From the NCBI RefSeq assembly GCF_001428045.1, contig NZ_LMSD01000034.1:493312-557311 (forward strand): a DNA stretch of 64,000 bases. The letters are read 5' to 3'. This document shows, one piece after another, positions 54,605 to 63,518 of this stretch (positions are counted from its first letter, which is position 1; each line of letters begins with the position of its first letter). Both the position numbers and the translations under genes were made by a program. Below the pieces are notes generated by a model. It worked only from the letters and a program-made list of their open reading frames with translations. It was not told the origin of the DNA and did not search any database. Origin of the DNA: Paenibacillus sp. Soil750. Its GTDB lineage: Bacteria; Bacillota; Bacilli; Paenibacillales; NBRC-103111.

Positions 54605-54928
54605 ATGTTATATGAACTGCGAATTTATCATGTTAATCCTGGCAAAATGCAGGCTCTTCATGAGAGATTCAGAGATCATGTGATTGATTTATTTTTGAAA
54701 CATGGCATGAAGATTATTCGATATTGGGAAGATATCAATGAGGCAAATAACCGGCTCTATTATTTTGTTGAGCATGACGATATGGAAAGTCGCAATCTGA
54801 ATTATGAACGTTTCCGAAAAGATCCGGAATGGATTGAAGTCAAACGGATTTCAGAAATGGATGGACCTTTTCTTAACAATCAAGAAAGTATTTTTATGAA
54901 AGACGTAGCCTTCTTCGAGAACAAATGA
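54605..54928 (+). CDS. NIPSNAP family protein
   Basis: A 107-residue ferredoxin-like dimeric alpha-beta barrel protein. MLYELRIYHVNPGKMQALHERF is the usual NIPSNAP beginning. Such proteins often sit in degradation or detoxification operons, and their chemistry is largely unknown. AGGAGGTG precedes ATG 54605, which makes this start better than the open frame from 54569. Confidence 0.82.
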   Translation: MLYELRIYHVNPGKMQALHERFRDHVIDLFLKHGMKIIRYWEDINEANNRLYYFVEHDDMESRNLNYERFRKDPEWIEVKRISEMDGPFLNNQESIFMKDVAFFENK

Positions 54929-54986
54929 AACACGACATTATACTATTCGCAAATAATCCTATAATTAGAAATGGAGCAAACCTATT

Positions 54987-55529
54987 ATGAAAACATTAAT
55001 CATCATTACGCATCCGAATATCGAAAACTCCCAATGGAATAAAGCTTGGCTAGAAGCCTTACAAACAGAAGGTGATTATACCATTCATCAATTATATAAA
55101 GAATATCCAGACGAGAATATCGATGTTGCCAAAGAACAACAGCTAATTGAAGCACATGACCGGGTTATTTTCCAATATCCGCTTTATTGGTACAGTACGC
55201 CTTCTTTACTTAAAAAGTGGTTTGATACCGTCTTACAATATGGATGGGCATATGGTCCAGATGGCAGTAAAACTGCTGGCAAAGAAATCGGTGTAGCGAT
55301 TTCAACATACGGCACGGAAGCTTCTTATCAGCATACAGGTTCTAATCGTTTTACACTTGAGGAAATATTGCGTCCAATGGAAGCACTTGCCCAATTTATC
55401 AGCGCTACTTATCTGCCGCACTTTGCACTTAACGATACGTCTACAGTTACCGATGAGCGGCTAGCACAGAGCAGCAAGGACTACATTCACCATCTTCGAA
55501 CAGTAAAGCCTGCTCTGGTAACGAAATGA
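54987..55529 (+). CDS. Flavodoxin-like NAD(P)H:quinone oxidoreductase
   Basis: A 180-residue FMN/FAD quinone reductase of the NQO1/MdaB/KefF/YwrO type. The family signature FQYPLYWYSTPSLLKKWFD is near residues 60-78, with GWAYG after it. It would reduce quinones by two electrons, avoiding radical formation. Only a weak ribosome site (ATGGAGC) precedes ATG 54987. Its stop overlaps the next start by four bases. Confidence 0.87.
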   Translation: MKTLIIITHPNIENSQWNKAWLEALQTEGDYTIHQLYKEYPDENIDVAKEQQLIEAHDRVIFQYPLYWYSTPSLLKKWFDTVLQYGWAYGPDGSKTAGKEIGVAISTYGTEASYQHTGSNRFTLEEILRPMEALAQFISATYLPHFALNDTSTVTDERLAQSSKDYIHHLRTVKPALVTK

Positions 55530-56158
55530 ATGACTTACTAATTGACGCCTATATAGATGTAACTTGCCCCTGGTGTCGCATGGGAACCACTAGTATGTTG
55601 AGTGCTTTGAAACAATTACCTCAAGAAACGAAGGTCTCGGTTCGTTGGCATGCTTTTCAGATCAATTACGGTATTCGTGCTGAAGGTGAAGATTATCGGC
55701 AAGTGATGATAGGCAAATTAGGTGGAGTTTCGCAATTCGAGGCACGATTAAAGCAATATCAAGAATACGGTGATGCTTATGGTCTGACGTATAATATGGA
55801 TCGAGTAAAGTATACGCCAAATACAACATTAGCTCATCAATTAATCGCTATTACACCTGAGAACCTACAGGAGCAATTGATTCAACAGATCTATACGGCC
55901 TATTTTGAGAATGGGATTCATATTGGGGATATCGACGAACTTGTCAATATGGCCAAAGCAGTGGGACTTTCAAACATTACGGAGTTAAAAAAGCGCCTAA
56001 CTGACGGTGAGGGTCTTGATAAAGTTGAGTTAGATCAAAAGAATGCGCAAAAGCAAGGAATTAGAGGGGTTCCGTACTTTGTGATTAATGAGCAAGTCAG
56101 CTTGTCTGGTTTGCAGTCCCCTGAACAATTTATTAAGGTTTGGCGAGAACTGCCATAA
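55526..56158 (+). CDS. DsbA/FrnE-like thioredoxin-fold oxidoreductase
   Basis: A 210-residue cytoplasmic DsbA-family protein. The active site is CPWC (Cys14/Cys17) in VTCPWCRMG, the helical insertion is intact, and the cis-proline loop is RGVPYFVIN. FrnE-type proteins are implicated in oxidative stress and polyketide modification. The ATGA overlap with the quinone reductase gene shows translational coupling. Confidence 0.87.
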   Translation: MNDLLIDAYIDVTCPWCRMGTTSMLSALKQLPQETKVSVRWHAFQINYGIRAEGEDYRQVMIGKLGGVSQFEARLKQYQEYGDAYGLTYNMDRVKYTPNTTLAHQLIAITPENLQEQLIQQIYTAYFENGIHIGDIDELVNMAKAVGLSNITELKKRLTDGEGLDKVELDQKNAQKQGIRGVPYFVINEQVSLSGLQSPEQFIKVWRELP

Positions 56159-56160
56159 GA

Positions 56161-56178
56161 TTACCTTTTAGTAGATAG
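56161..56178. promoter_or_regulatory. TetR-family operator 3 (degenerate)
   Basis: TTACCT-N6-AGATAG, 10 of 12 defined bases match operators 1 and 2 with identical spacing. It lies in the gap before the tautomerase gene. No convincing promoter beside it. Confidence 0.5.
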
Positions 56179-56218
56179 ATGAATGATTGGACTAACAAAT
56201 TCAAGGAGGTCATTACCT

Positions 56219-56452
56219 ATGCCAGTCGTTACGATTAAAGTAACCCGTGAGGGAACCACCCCAGAGCATCAGTCTGTTACGGCAGAAGAGAAAGCAGCGC
56301 TTATTAAAGGTGTCAGTGAGCTTCTTCTTAACGTGCTTAACAAGCCATTAGAATCAACTCATGTTATTATTGAGGAAGTCGAATTGGACAATTGGGGATG
56401 GGGCGGTTTACCAGCACTTGAATACCGCAATCAGCGATCCTCTCTTAAGTGA
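56219..56452 (+). CDS. 4-oxalocrotonate tautomerase family protein
   Basis: A 77-residue tautomerase. After methionine removal the catalytic Pro1 is exposed (MPVVTIKVTREG). The length is a little above the 62-residue archetype. AAGGAGG precedes ATG 56219; the open frame upstream to 56183 is not used, as it would bury the proline. The nitronate monooxygenase gene follows directly. Confidence 0.87.
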   Translation: MPVVTIKVTREGTTPEHQSVTAEEKAALIKGVSELLLNVLNKPLESTHVIIEEVELDNWGWGGLPALEYRNQRSSLK

Positions 56453-56468
56453 TAGGAGGCAGAAGATC

Positions 56469-57554
56469 ATTCATCTGAATACAGCGCTTTGCCGCATATT
56501 TGAAATTCGTTATCCCATCTTCCTAGCAGGCATGGCAGGTGGACCTGGAACGGTCGGCTTGACGGCAGCCGTATCGAACGCAGGCGGATTGGGGACCCTT
56601 GGAGCGGCCTACATGGAACCTGAAGCGATTCGTACAGCCATTCGGGACATTCGTAAGTTAACCAACGCGCCATTCGGCGTAAATTTATTTGTAACTCGAG
56701 CTCAAGATGACAATTCGAGAACGCCGGAAGTTCAACAGGAACTGAATGTGATGAGAGCTAAATTCGGTATACCAAATGTTGTGGCAGAAGAGGTGAAGAC
56801 ACCCGACCATTTTGAGCAACAATTTGCCGTCTTGCTAGAAGAAAAAGTGCCGGTGATCAGTACCGCTTTCGGGGTACTCCCACCTCACATGACAGAGCAA
56901 GCTAAAGCGGCGGGGATTCGAATTGTGACTATGGTGACAACCGTTGATGAAGCCATACTTGCTGAACAAGCCGGATGTGACGCGATTGTGGCTCAGGGAA
57001 GTGAAGCTGGTGGTCACCGCGGGACATTCGACATTGCCAATCGTCCCATGGGCGCGAACATAGGCACAATGGCGTTAGTTCCGCAAATTGTTGCCCATGT
57101 TCAGGTACCCGTCATTGCAGCAGGTGGGATTATGGATGGTCGTGGACTAGTTGCCGCGCTGGTACTCGGGGCACAGGGGGTTCAGATGGGGACGCGATTC
57201 TTGACTTCGATTGAATCGGGAGCTCATATTGCTTACCAACACAAACTGCTGGCTAGTACCGAGGAGAGTACAGTAATCACGAAGGTATTTTCGGGTCGAC
57301 CCGCAAGAGGTATCACGAATGAATTTATTAAAGTCTGGGATCAAAGTGGGGTAGAACCGCTACCGTTTCCGACCCAAAATACGGCAACAAGAGATATTCG
57401 AAATGCTGCTGCACAGCAAAATAATTCCGATTATATGTCATTATGGGCAGGGCAAGGTTTGCGGATGTTAACCGCTGGCCAAAGTGCTGGGAGTATCATT
57501 CAGGAAACCATCGATCAAGCACAAACGATTCTCACCCAAATAAAAAAAGGTTAA
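56469..57554 (+). CDS. Nitronate monooxygenase, apparently with ATT/ATC start
   Basis: An FMN-dependent enzyme (2-nitropropane dioxygenase class) oxidising alkyl nitronates, about 361 residues. The N terminus HLNTALCRIFEIRYPIFLAGM aligns with the family start, and GSEAGGHRGTFD holds the flavin phosphate loop and catalytic histidine. A perfect AGGAGG (56454-56459) is followed only by ATC 56466 or ATT 56469, then CTG. There is no in-frame ATG, GTG or TTG near it; ATG 56361 lies inside the tautomerase gene without a ribosome site. I propose ATT 56469 (spacing 9) as a non-standard start. Last gene of the operon. Confidence 0.85.
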   Translation: MHLNTALCRIFEIRYPIFLAGMAGGPGTVGLTAAVSNAGGLGTLGAAYMEPEAIRTAIRDIRKLTNAPFGVNLFVTRAQDDNSRTPEVQQELNVMRAKFGIPNVVAEEVKTPDHFEQQFAVLLEEKVPVISTAFGVLPPHMTEQAKAAGIRIVTMVTTVDEAILAEQAGCDAIVAQGSEAGGHRGTFDIANRPMGANIGTMALVPQIVAHVQVPVIAAGGIMDGRGLVAALVLGAQGVQMGTRFLTSIESGAHIAYQHKLLASTEESTVITKVFSGRPARGITNEFIKVWDQSGVEPLPFPTQNTATRDIRNAAAQQNNSDYMSLWAGQGLRMLTAGQSAGSIIQETIDQAQTILTQIKKG

Positions 57555-57567
57555 GATATTTCAATTG

Positions 57568-57605
57568 AAAGGATCCCAGAGCCATTATGGCATTGGGATC
57601 CTTTT
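57568..57605. terminator. Terminator of detoxification operon
   Basis: AAAGGATCCCA/TGGGATCCTTTT stem enclosing a second GCCAT/ATGGC stem; T-rich end. Confidence 0.9.
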
Positions 57606-57668
57606 CTCGTAGTACGGGATTCGAAAAAGTAGGGATTATAAGGTGGTAATCTTGCTTATATTTGCATG

Positions 57669-57697
57669 TTGACTGATTCCTATAATAGGTCTATATT
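57669..57697 (+). promoter_or_regulatory. Promoter of pirin-marR pair
   Basis: TTGACT-N17-TATATT, about 80 bp before the pirin start. Confidence 0.75.
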
Positions 57698-57726
57698 GAA
57701 TATTGTTAGAATAAATATTATTAGGA

Positions 57727-57740
57727 TATTAAATTTAATA
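57727..57740. promoter_or_regulatory. Palindrome, candidate MarR operator
   Basis: TATTAAATTTAATA, a perfect 14-bp palindrome downstream of the predicted start point. A likely site for the MarR protein encoded two genes along; inferred. Confidence 0.5.
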
Positions 57741-57774
57741 ATCATTATATCCGATCAGATAAGGAGATATTCCT

Positions 57775-58548
57775 ATGAATATTCAAATACTAGGACCAGA
57801 ACAGCAAGGGAAAGAGGAATTTGATGGAGGTAAAATAATGGCGCAGAAACCATTAGGATTCTCTGGCCAAGGGGCCGCTACTGTGAGACTAGGTCCGCTA
57901 TTCTATTGGGCTTGGGGACGAGCAGAGAAGGCAGGAGGGATTGGGTTTCATCCTCATCAAGGGTTTGAGATTCTCTCTTATGGCATCGCTGGTCATGGTT
58001 TTCACCGAGACACACTTGGTACTGAAAGCACACTACAAGCTGGAGATATTCAACTTATGCAAGCAGGATCGGGTATGCAGCATGCTGAGAGCGTCGAAGC
58101 TGGATTTGAAAGCTTTCAAATATGGCTGGAGCCTTACTTGAATGAAGCTGTGCGACGAGAGCCAACCTACTCATTGTTCAAGCACGAGGAGTTCCCTCAG
58201 ACAGACCAGGAAGGTGTTAAGGTAAAGACCATTCTGGGTGAAGGATCACCTATCGGCCAACTTGTTGCAGATGCACGTATGTTAGACGTCGAAGTAGAGG
58301 CGGGCGCAACGTATGTTCATCGGCTATTACCGAACCGCACGTTTGCCGGACTGGCGATTAGAGGAACCGGTGGCTCCTTCCTAATAGCGGGACATGAGCC
58401 CGTCCAATTTGTGAATAAAGACTTTGCTATCGCCCAAACCGAACAAGAGGATGATATTATCATTCGTGCTGCTGATGAAACACTTCGAATATTTCTAATT
58501 GAAGTTCCTACTGAAGTCGATTATCCTTTGTATAATAAAGCTAGATAA
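57775..58548 (+). CDS. Pirin family protein
   Basis: A 257-residue bicupin. The N-terminal cupin carries the metal ligands in FHPHQGFEILSY and GSGMQHAE. Some pirins have quercetin 2,3-dioxygenase activity and others are stress-linked regulators; no substrate is evident. The preceding AAGGAGA supports ATG 57775. It is followed 12 bp later by a MarR gene, a common arrangement for quinone- or phenol-responsive units. Confidence 0.88.
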   Translation: MNIQILGPEQQGKEEFDGGKIMAQKPLGFSGQGAATVRLGPLFYWAWGRAEKAGGIGFHPHQGFEILSYGIAGHGFHRDTLGTESTLQAGDIQLMQAGSGMQHAESVEAGFESFQIWLEPYLNEAVRREPTYSLFKHEEFPQTDQEGVKVKTILGEGSPIGQLVADARMLDVEVEAGATYVHRLLPNRTFAGLAIRGTGGSFLIAGHEPVQFVNKDFAIAQTEQEDDIIIRAADETLRIFLIEVPTEVDYPLYNKAR

Positions 58549-58560
58549 GGTGGTTGAAGA

Positions 58561-59037
58561 ATGACTGAACGCGACGCTGAAGGTAAGGCTCTTGATTTAA
58601 GGCTTACACGCGTACTAAAAAATATGGTGAACGTACTGTATGCCAGCTTAGAACGCGACATTGACAGCTATGGGCTCAGTAGGGAAACCTTTCAAATTCT
58701 TGAGTTACTCTACAATAAAGGGCCGCACCCCATTCAGAAAATAAGTGATACCTTTTCCATTCCAAGTGGGAGTATTACTTATGTGGTTGATAAGTTGGAA
58801 AAGAAGGCGTTCGTGGAACGTCTTCCCATTCCAGGAGATCGACGTAAAACGAATGTGGCATTAACTGAGGATGGGAGAAACTACTTCGATACGATTTTCC
58901 CTAAACATGTGCAAACCATTTCTAACAATTTGTCTTATGTAACGGATGAGGAGAAGCTCCAACTCATTGAATTGCTTAAGAAGATAGGATATGGGATTAA
59001 GAATGCGCAAGAAAGACAAGTGGAAAGCGCTGAGTAA
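58561..59037 (+). CDS. MarR family transcriptional regulator
   Basis: 158 residues with a winged helix (about 50-115): PIQKISDTFSIPSGSITYVVDKLEKKAFVER, then a wing with GDRRKTNVALTEDG. No cysteine is seen in the DNA-binding core, so thiol sensing as in YodB/OhrR is unlikely. It probably represses its own operon through the palindrome at 57727. AAGGTGG precedes ATG 58561. Confidence 0.87.
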   Translation: MTERDAEGKALDLRLTRVLKNMVNVLYASLERDIDSYGLSRETFQILELLYNKGPHPIQKISDTFSIPSGSITYVVDKLEKKAFVERLPIPGDRRKTNVALTEDGRNYFDTIFPKHVQTISNNLSYVTDEEKLQLIELLKKIGYGIKNAQERQVESAE

Positions 59038-59120
59038 CTTCGGATTAGTTAGCTAACATTGCTCGATGTTTCAAGAATAGTTATGATGACATAATAAAGT
59101 TGATTATGGGAGGAGTCATT

Positions 59121-59843
59121 ATGACAGCAACCATTCTACAAGCAGAATCAGTCATGCAAGAACTCGAAGCTCTAGGCAAGGAACGAATGAAGAAAATGTA
59201 TATTTCTAATGGCGCTCATGAACCTGTATTTGGAGTGGCAACAGGAGCGATGAAACCGCTCGTCAAGCAAATCAAAATCAACCAATCGTTAGCTGAACAA
59301 CTTTACGCAACAGGGAACTACGACGCTATGTACTTTGCCGGCATCATCGCAGACCCCAAAGCAATGACTGTAGAGGATTATGATCGTTGGATCGATGCAG
59401 CGTATTTCTATATGCTGTCCGATTATGTCGTTGCTGTAACGTTATCGGAAGCGGATATTGCGCAAGAAGTTGCGGATAAATGGATCGCGAGCGGTGAGGA
59501 ATTAAGAATGTCAGCGGGGTGGAGTTGCTACTGTTGGCTTCTGGGGAATCGCAAAGACACTGAGTTTAACGTTAGTAAAATATCAGATATGCTTGAATTG
59601 GTGAAAAATACGATTCACACTGCACCAGAACGAGCTAAATATGCGATGAATAATTTCATCTTCACAGTAGCTGTATCTTACTTGCCGCTGCATGATAAGG
59701 CTGTTGAGACGGCAATAGCGGTTGGTCCCGTCGAAATCATTCAGGACAAGACGAAGAGTAAATTTCTAAGCGCTTCGGCTAATATTCAAAAGGCCGTAGA
59801 TAAAGCTCGAATCGGATTCAAGCGTAAGCATGTAAGGTGTTAG
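59121..59843 (+). CDS. AlkD-like DNA alkylation repair protein
   Basis: A 240-residue all-helical HEAT-like protein of the AlkC/AlkD group, glycosylases that remove alkylated bases without base flipping. ADPKAMTVEDYDRWIDA and the repeat-like helices are typical. The tryptophan/aspartate cleft residues of AlkD cannot be placed confidently by eye. Start chosen at ATG 59121 with GGGAGGAG upstream; the TTG at 59100 precedes the ribosome site. Confidence 0.8.
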   Translation: MTATILQAESVMQELEALGKERMKKMYISNGAHEPVFGVATGAMKPLVKQIKINQSLAEQLYATGNYDAMYFAGIIADPKAMTVEDYDRWIDAAYFYMLSDYVVAVTLSEADIAQEVADKWIASGEELRMSAGWSCYCWLLGNRKDTEFNVSKISDMLELVKNTIHTAPERAKYAMNNFIFTVAVSYLPLHDKAVETAIAVGPVEIIQDKTKSKFLSASANIQKAVDKARIGFKRKHVRC

Positions 59844-59877
59844 GTCTTGTGAAAATTTACGGTTTAAGTTTAAGAAT

Positions 59878-59904
59878 AAGTCCGAGTATTTCGCGGGCTT
59901 TTTT
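59878..59904 (+). terminator. Terminator of AlkD-like gene
   Basis: AGTCCG/CGGGCT stem followed by six T residues. Confidence 0.75.
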
Positions 59905-60008
59905 GTTATTGAACAGAATCCCCGAATTATCGTCTATTATAGAGAGGGTTCCAATCCTTGGAAATTATTCGAGTCTACAGACGATAGTGTACGGGAGTGA
60001 AATTAGCA

Positions 60009-60620
60009 ATGGATACGTATTGGAATCACAATACAGCTTTTCACGATGAGTTAATTGCAGACGCTAAGCTACGCGGCGGATGTGTACTCGATATTGGGTG
60101 TGGTGACGGGTTACTTCTCCAACGACTCGCGCCGTTCGTCCAACAAGTTATCGGGATCGACCCCGATAATACGGCTATAGAGATTGCACAAACGCGACTT
60201 ACTTCGATCTCGAATGTGACACTCATTAACGGTGACTTCCTTGCTTCGCCAATTCCTAAGCAAGAGGAATGTTATGCAACGGTTATCTGTGTCGCGACTT
60301 TGCATCATATGGATTTGAGAAGCGCACTGCTGCTCATTCGCCAAGTACTCGCACCCGGCGGTCGACTCCTCATCATTGGCTTATCAGATGACAAGTCACT
60401 GGTGGATTTGGTTTTCTCTGGAATACTGCTGTTTCCTATCCGTATCATGGATCGATTTCATGGTGGGATGCGTAACCCCAATGTTCGAATTACGGCTCCA
60501 ACAGAAAGCATTAGGGAGATTCGTCAAGTTGTACAGCAGATACTTCCAGGGGCTAAAGTTCGACGACGTTTCTACTTCCGTTATAGTCTTTCTTGGGACA
60601 AACCATTGGAGGAGGAGTAA
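60009..60620 (+). CDS. Class I SAM-dependent methyltransferase
   Basis: About 203 residues. Motif I is VLDIGCGDG (about 28-36); the acidic residue of motif II is in IGIDPDN; VICVATLHHM and APGGRLLIIGL are the later motifs. The substrate is unknown. GGGAG about 11 bp upstream supports ATG 60009; GTG 59997 is in frame but abuts that site. It is convergent with the epoxide hydrolase gene. Confidence 0.85.
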   Translation: MDTYWNHNTAFHDELIADAKLRGGCVLDIGCGDGLLLQRLAPFVQQVIGIDPDNTAIEIAQTRLTSISNVTLINGDFLASPIPKQEECYATVICVATLHHMDLRSALLLIRQVLAPGGRLLIIGLSDDKSLVDLVFSGILLFPIRIMDRFHGGMRNPNVRITAPTESIREIRQVVQQILPGAKVRRRFYFRYSLSWDKPLEEE

Positions 60621-60678
60621 GTCGATTGCTAATGTTTCTCCTGTTTTTCGGATTAAGTATTAGTATGGAAAACATGAA

Positions 60679-61902
60679 TTAGCGCAGCGACTTGAATCCT
60701 GCACGGAGTTCTGCAGCGAATAGTTCTGGCTGTTCCCAGGCTGCAAAATGTCCACCCTTGTCGACCTTGTTGTAGTAGATAAGATGAGGGTACGCCATTT
60801 TACTCCAACTCAATGGAGCTTGATAGAGCTCATATGGGAACACACTCACAGCTACGGGAATAGTGACACCTTTGGCAGCAAAGAAGGGAAGCTTGTTCTC
60901 CCAAAACAGACGACCAGAAGAAATCGCAGTTTTGGTCATCCAGTACAGTGTGATGTTGTCAAGGACATCTTCGCGTGAAAGTCCACCGGGATGTCCGTTA
61001 AAGGCTTGTGTAATTAGCTCCAAACTACAAGCATCATGATCAAGCATGAAAGCGGCCAAACCAACTGGAGAGTCTACCAATCCCGTTAGCGTCTGCGGCC
61101 GTGTACCCATGATTTGGGCATATCCGATATGTTTATATACAAAACTCAACTGCATGCATGCACGCATTTCTTCTTCTGAGAGACCAGATGGAAGTGGGGT
61201 GCCGGCTTGGAGCGCCTTGTCAATAGCAGGGGGAACCGCGCCGGGCATATTCGTGTGCATACCAACCAGCCCCGGTGGTGACAGCAATGCCAACATGTCG
61301 GTGATAATCGCTCCCCAGTCTCCGCCCTGTGCCACGTACCTCGTGTAGCCAAGTCGCTTCATCAGTACTGCCCAGGCACGTGCGATTCGGACGGTATCCC
61401 AACCTGTCGTAGTTGGCTTTCCAGAAAACCCGTAGCCGGGCAGCGACGGTATGACCAAATGGAACGCGTCCGATGCCTTCGCGCCATAAGCTGTAGGATT
61501 CGTAAGTGGTTCAACAATCTTCAACATCTCGATGATCGAGCCAGGCCATCCGTGTGTGATGATGAGTGGCAAAGCATCTTCATGCTTCGAACGAATATGC
61601 ATGAAATGAATGTCTAGACCGTCGATATGGGTAAAGAACTGCGGAAATGCGTTTAGCTTCGCCTCACACTTGCGCCAATCGTAATCTGTTGTCCAATAGT
61701 GTGCGAGTTTTTGAATTGTTGAAAGCTGTACACCCTGAGAGGTATCTGCGACCGTTTCCTTATCAGGCCATTTTGCCGCGTTTACGCGACATCGTAGTTG
61801 AGCAAGCTCGATTTCCGGAAAATTCACATGAAATGGCCCTCGAATGACGTTGTTATCCGCAGAATGCTCAAAACTGAGTTGTCTTGTCTTATTTGGTATC
61901 AT
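60679..61902 (-). CDS. Epoxide hydrolase family protein (alpha/beta hydrolase)
   Basis: 407 residues resembling microsomal-type epoxide hydrolases with the N-terminal EHN extension (about 25-135). The oxyanion motif is ITHGWPGS, the nucleophile aspartate is in AQGGDWGA, and the histidine is in KGGHFAAWE. It would open epoxides to diols. No signal peptide. Start chosen at ATG 61902 with AGGGAG 6 bp upstream; TTG 61923 precedes it. Confidence 0.87.
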   Translation of the reverse strand: MIPNKTRQLSFEHSADNNVIRGPFHVNFPEIELAQLRCRVNAAKWPDKETVADTSQGVQLSTIQKLAHYWTTDYDWRKCEAKLNAFPQFFTHIDGLDIHFMHIRSKHEDALPLIITHGWPGSIIEMLKIVEPLTNPTAYGAKASDAFHLVIPSLPGYGFSGKPTTTGWDTVRIARAWAVLMKRLGYTRYVAQGGDWGAIITDMLALLSPPGLVGMHTNMPGAVPPAIDKALQAGTPLPSGLSEEEMRACMQLSFVYKHIGYAQIMGTRPQTLTGLVDSPVGLAAFMLDHDACSLELITQAFNGHPGGLSREDVLDNITLYWMTKTAISSGRLFWENKLPFFAAKGVTIPVAVSVFPYELYQAPLSWSKMAYPHLIYYNKVDKGGHFAAWEQPELFAAELRAGFKSLR

Positions 61903-62088
61903 TTTGTACTCCCTTTGAATCAATTTGGCTAAATGGGATGAAGAATGAGAACTGGGTATAACACCATATTCATGCTTTCATCCAATCGTACCTTGGTTTG
62001 TAGGGGGATACGAAAATTGAAGATGGGTAAAATGTAATGAAAATAGCAGAATCCATGCAGTAGGTGATTATATTTTAAGCAGGAAAAG

Positions 62089-62151
62089 CGTAGCTCTTTA
62101 TCGAACAAGTGGAGTGAAAATGGAGTTGCTACGTAATGCAGCTCTTTTTTT
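62089..62151 (+). promoter_or_regulatory. Possible attenuator upstream of MBL gene
   Basis: GAGTTGC/GCAGCTC (62123-62144) plus seven T residues forms a terminator 37 bp before the gene. CGTAGC (62089-62094) could instead pair with GCTACG (62128-62133), which would disrupt it. No plus-strand gene precedes it closely, so it ends either a leader or a small RNA. Confidence 0.45.
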
Positions 62152-62187
62152 ATTGGTACATCAGTTATGAAATGGGGGAGCATCCGT

Positions 62188-62922
62188 ATGAAACTAAGAG
62201 TCATAGGTAGATGGGGCGCTTATCCAAAGCGAGGAGAAGCAACTGCAGGCTTTCTTCTAGAAGTAGGCAATCATAAAATCTTGCTGGATTGTGGCAGCGG
62301 TGTATTATCCGTTTTACAAAATTACATGAAACTTCATGAATTAACAGCTGTATTTGTTTCACACAATCATTTCGATCACATGGCAGACTTAGGTTCTCTT
62401 CAATATGCTTGTTTAATTGATATGGATTTAAAACAACGTGATACACCCTTGCGTTTATTAGTTGCCAAGGATTCTAAAGACGAATGGGCGATTCCTGTAT
62501 TGAAAGGAACAATTGAACAAGAAATTAACCAAAATACGATCGTAACATTCGAGGATGGCCTAACCTTAACTTTCTTTCGAACGGATCATGATGTATTTTG
62601 CTTAGGCGTGAAAATTTCCTATCAGGGGAAAAATTTGGTGTATACGGCGGACACAAGATACGATGAATCTTTAGTCCCCTACTTGAGGGATGCGGATCTA
62701 CTTCTCACAGAAGCTTCCTTCTATGCCAACTTTGATGCCGCTCGGTATGGTCATATGACGTCAACTGAGGCTGGGTTGCTAGCATCGAAGGCAGGAGTAA
62801 AGAAATTACTTCTAACACATTTACCTCACTTCGGAGAGAATCAATTATTGAGGGAAGAAGCAGCACTTATGTTTAGTGGTGAGGTTGTTTTAGCTGATCT
62901 AGGCTTACAAGTCGTCCTATAA
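62188..62922 (+). CDS. MBL-fold metallo-hydrolase
   Basis: A 244-residue metallo-beta-lactamase-fold protein of the RNase Z/YhfI-like group. Metal ligands are FVSHNHFDHMADL (HxHxDH), the histidine of FRTDHDVF, the aspartate in YTADTRYDE and the histidine in LLTHLPHF. The substrate is unknown. GGGGGAG precedes ATG 62188; the in-frame ATG at 62167 lies upstream of that ribosome site. The DinB-like gene follows 16 bp later. Confidence 0.85.
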   Translation: MKLRVIGRWGAYPKRGEATAGFLLEVGNHKILLDCGSGVLSVLQNYMKLHELTAVFVSHNHFDHMADLGSLQYACLIDMDLKQRDTPLRLLVAKDSKDEWAIPVLKGTIEQEINQNTIVTFEDGLTLTFFRTDHDVFCLGVKISYQGKNLVYTADTRYDESLVPYLRDADLLLTEASFYANFDAARYGHMTSTEAGLLASKAGVKKLLLTHLPHFGENQLLREEAALMFSGEVVLADLGLQVVL

Positions 62923-62938
62923 AATAAGGAGGAAAAGC

Positions 62939-63466
62939 ATGTTTAATATGAATCAAATTTATCTCATTACAGACATACCTGGTTATACACCGCAGATTAG
63001 CCGCTTACTGTCGATGATGAACTATGTCAGACATACAACACTAGAATCCGTCAAAAATTTAACCGTAAATGAATTAGATTTTCTACTAGATGAGGAAAGT
63101 AATTCAATTGGCGCCTTGTTAATGCATTTCGCGGCGGTCGAATACGCTTATCAATTGGAGACCTTTGAAAAAAGAGAATTGAATGATGAAGATATGGCAA
63201 TCTGGGGTCCCGCTGTGAATTTAGGTGCAGAAGGGCGGGAAAAGATTAAAGGAAATGATCTTGCCTACTATATAGATAGGCTAAATGAAGTTAGAAATCG
63301 TACATACGAATTATTCAAAACAGTTGATGATGAATGGCTATACCAAGAAGAAGAGTTCTGGTATAAGAAACAAGCTAATCATTATTTTATGTGGTTTCAT
63401 GTGTTTGAAGATGAAATCAATCATAGAGGTCAGATCAATTTGATCAAGAAAAGAGTGAAGGTATAG
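62939..63466 (+). CDS. DinB/DUF664 family protein
   Basis: A 175-residue four-helix-bundle protein of the DinB/YfiT superfamily, many of which are metal-dependent thiol transferases. Likely metal-binding histidines are in LLMHFAAVE, MWFHVFEDE and INHRGQI, the usual three-histidine pattern. The reaction is unknown. AAGGAGG precedes ATG 62939. Probably co-transcribed with the MBL gene. Confidence 0.83.
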   Translation: MFNMNQIYLITDIPGYTPQISRLLSMMNYVRHTTLESVKNLTVNELDFLLDEESNSIGALLMHFAAVEYAYQLETFEKRELNDEDMAIWGPAVNLGAEGREKIKGNDLAYYIDRLNEVRNRTYELFKTVDDEWLYQEEEFWYKKQANHYFMWFHVFEDEINHRGQINLIKKRVKV

Positions 63467-63518
63467 TAGATGTGCTAATATGGAATCAATAAGTGTAATC
63501 AATAGAAAGGATGTACAC

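Noticed and set aside
59837-60049. A 70-codon frame between the AlkD-like and methyltransferase genes
   Set aside because: It overlaps both neighbours and a terminator, has no ribosome site and no recognisable domain.
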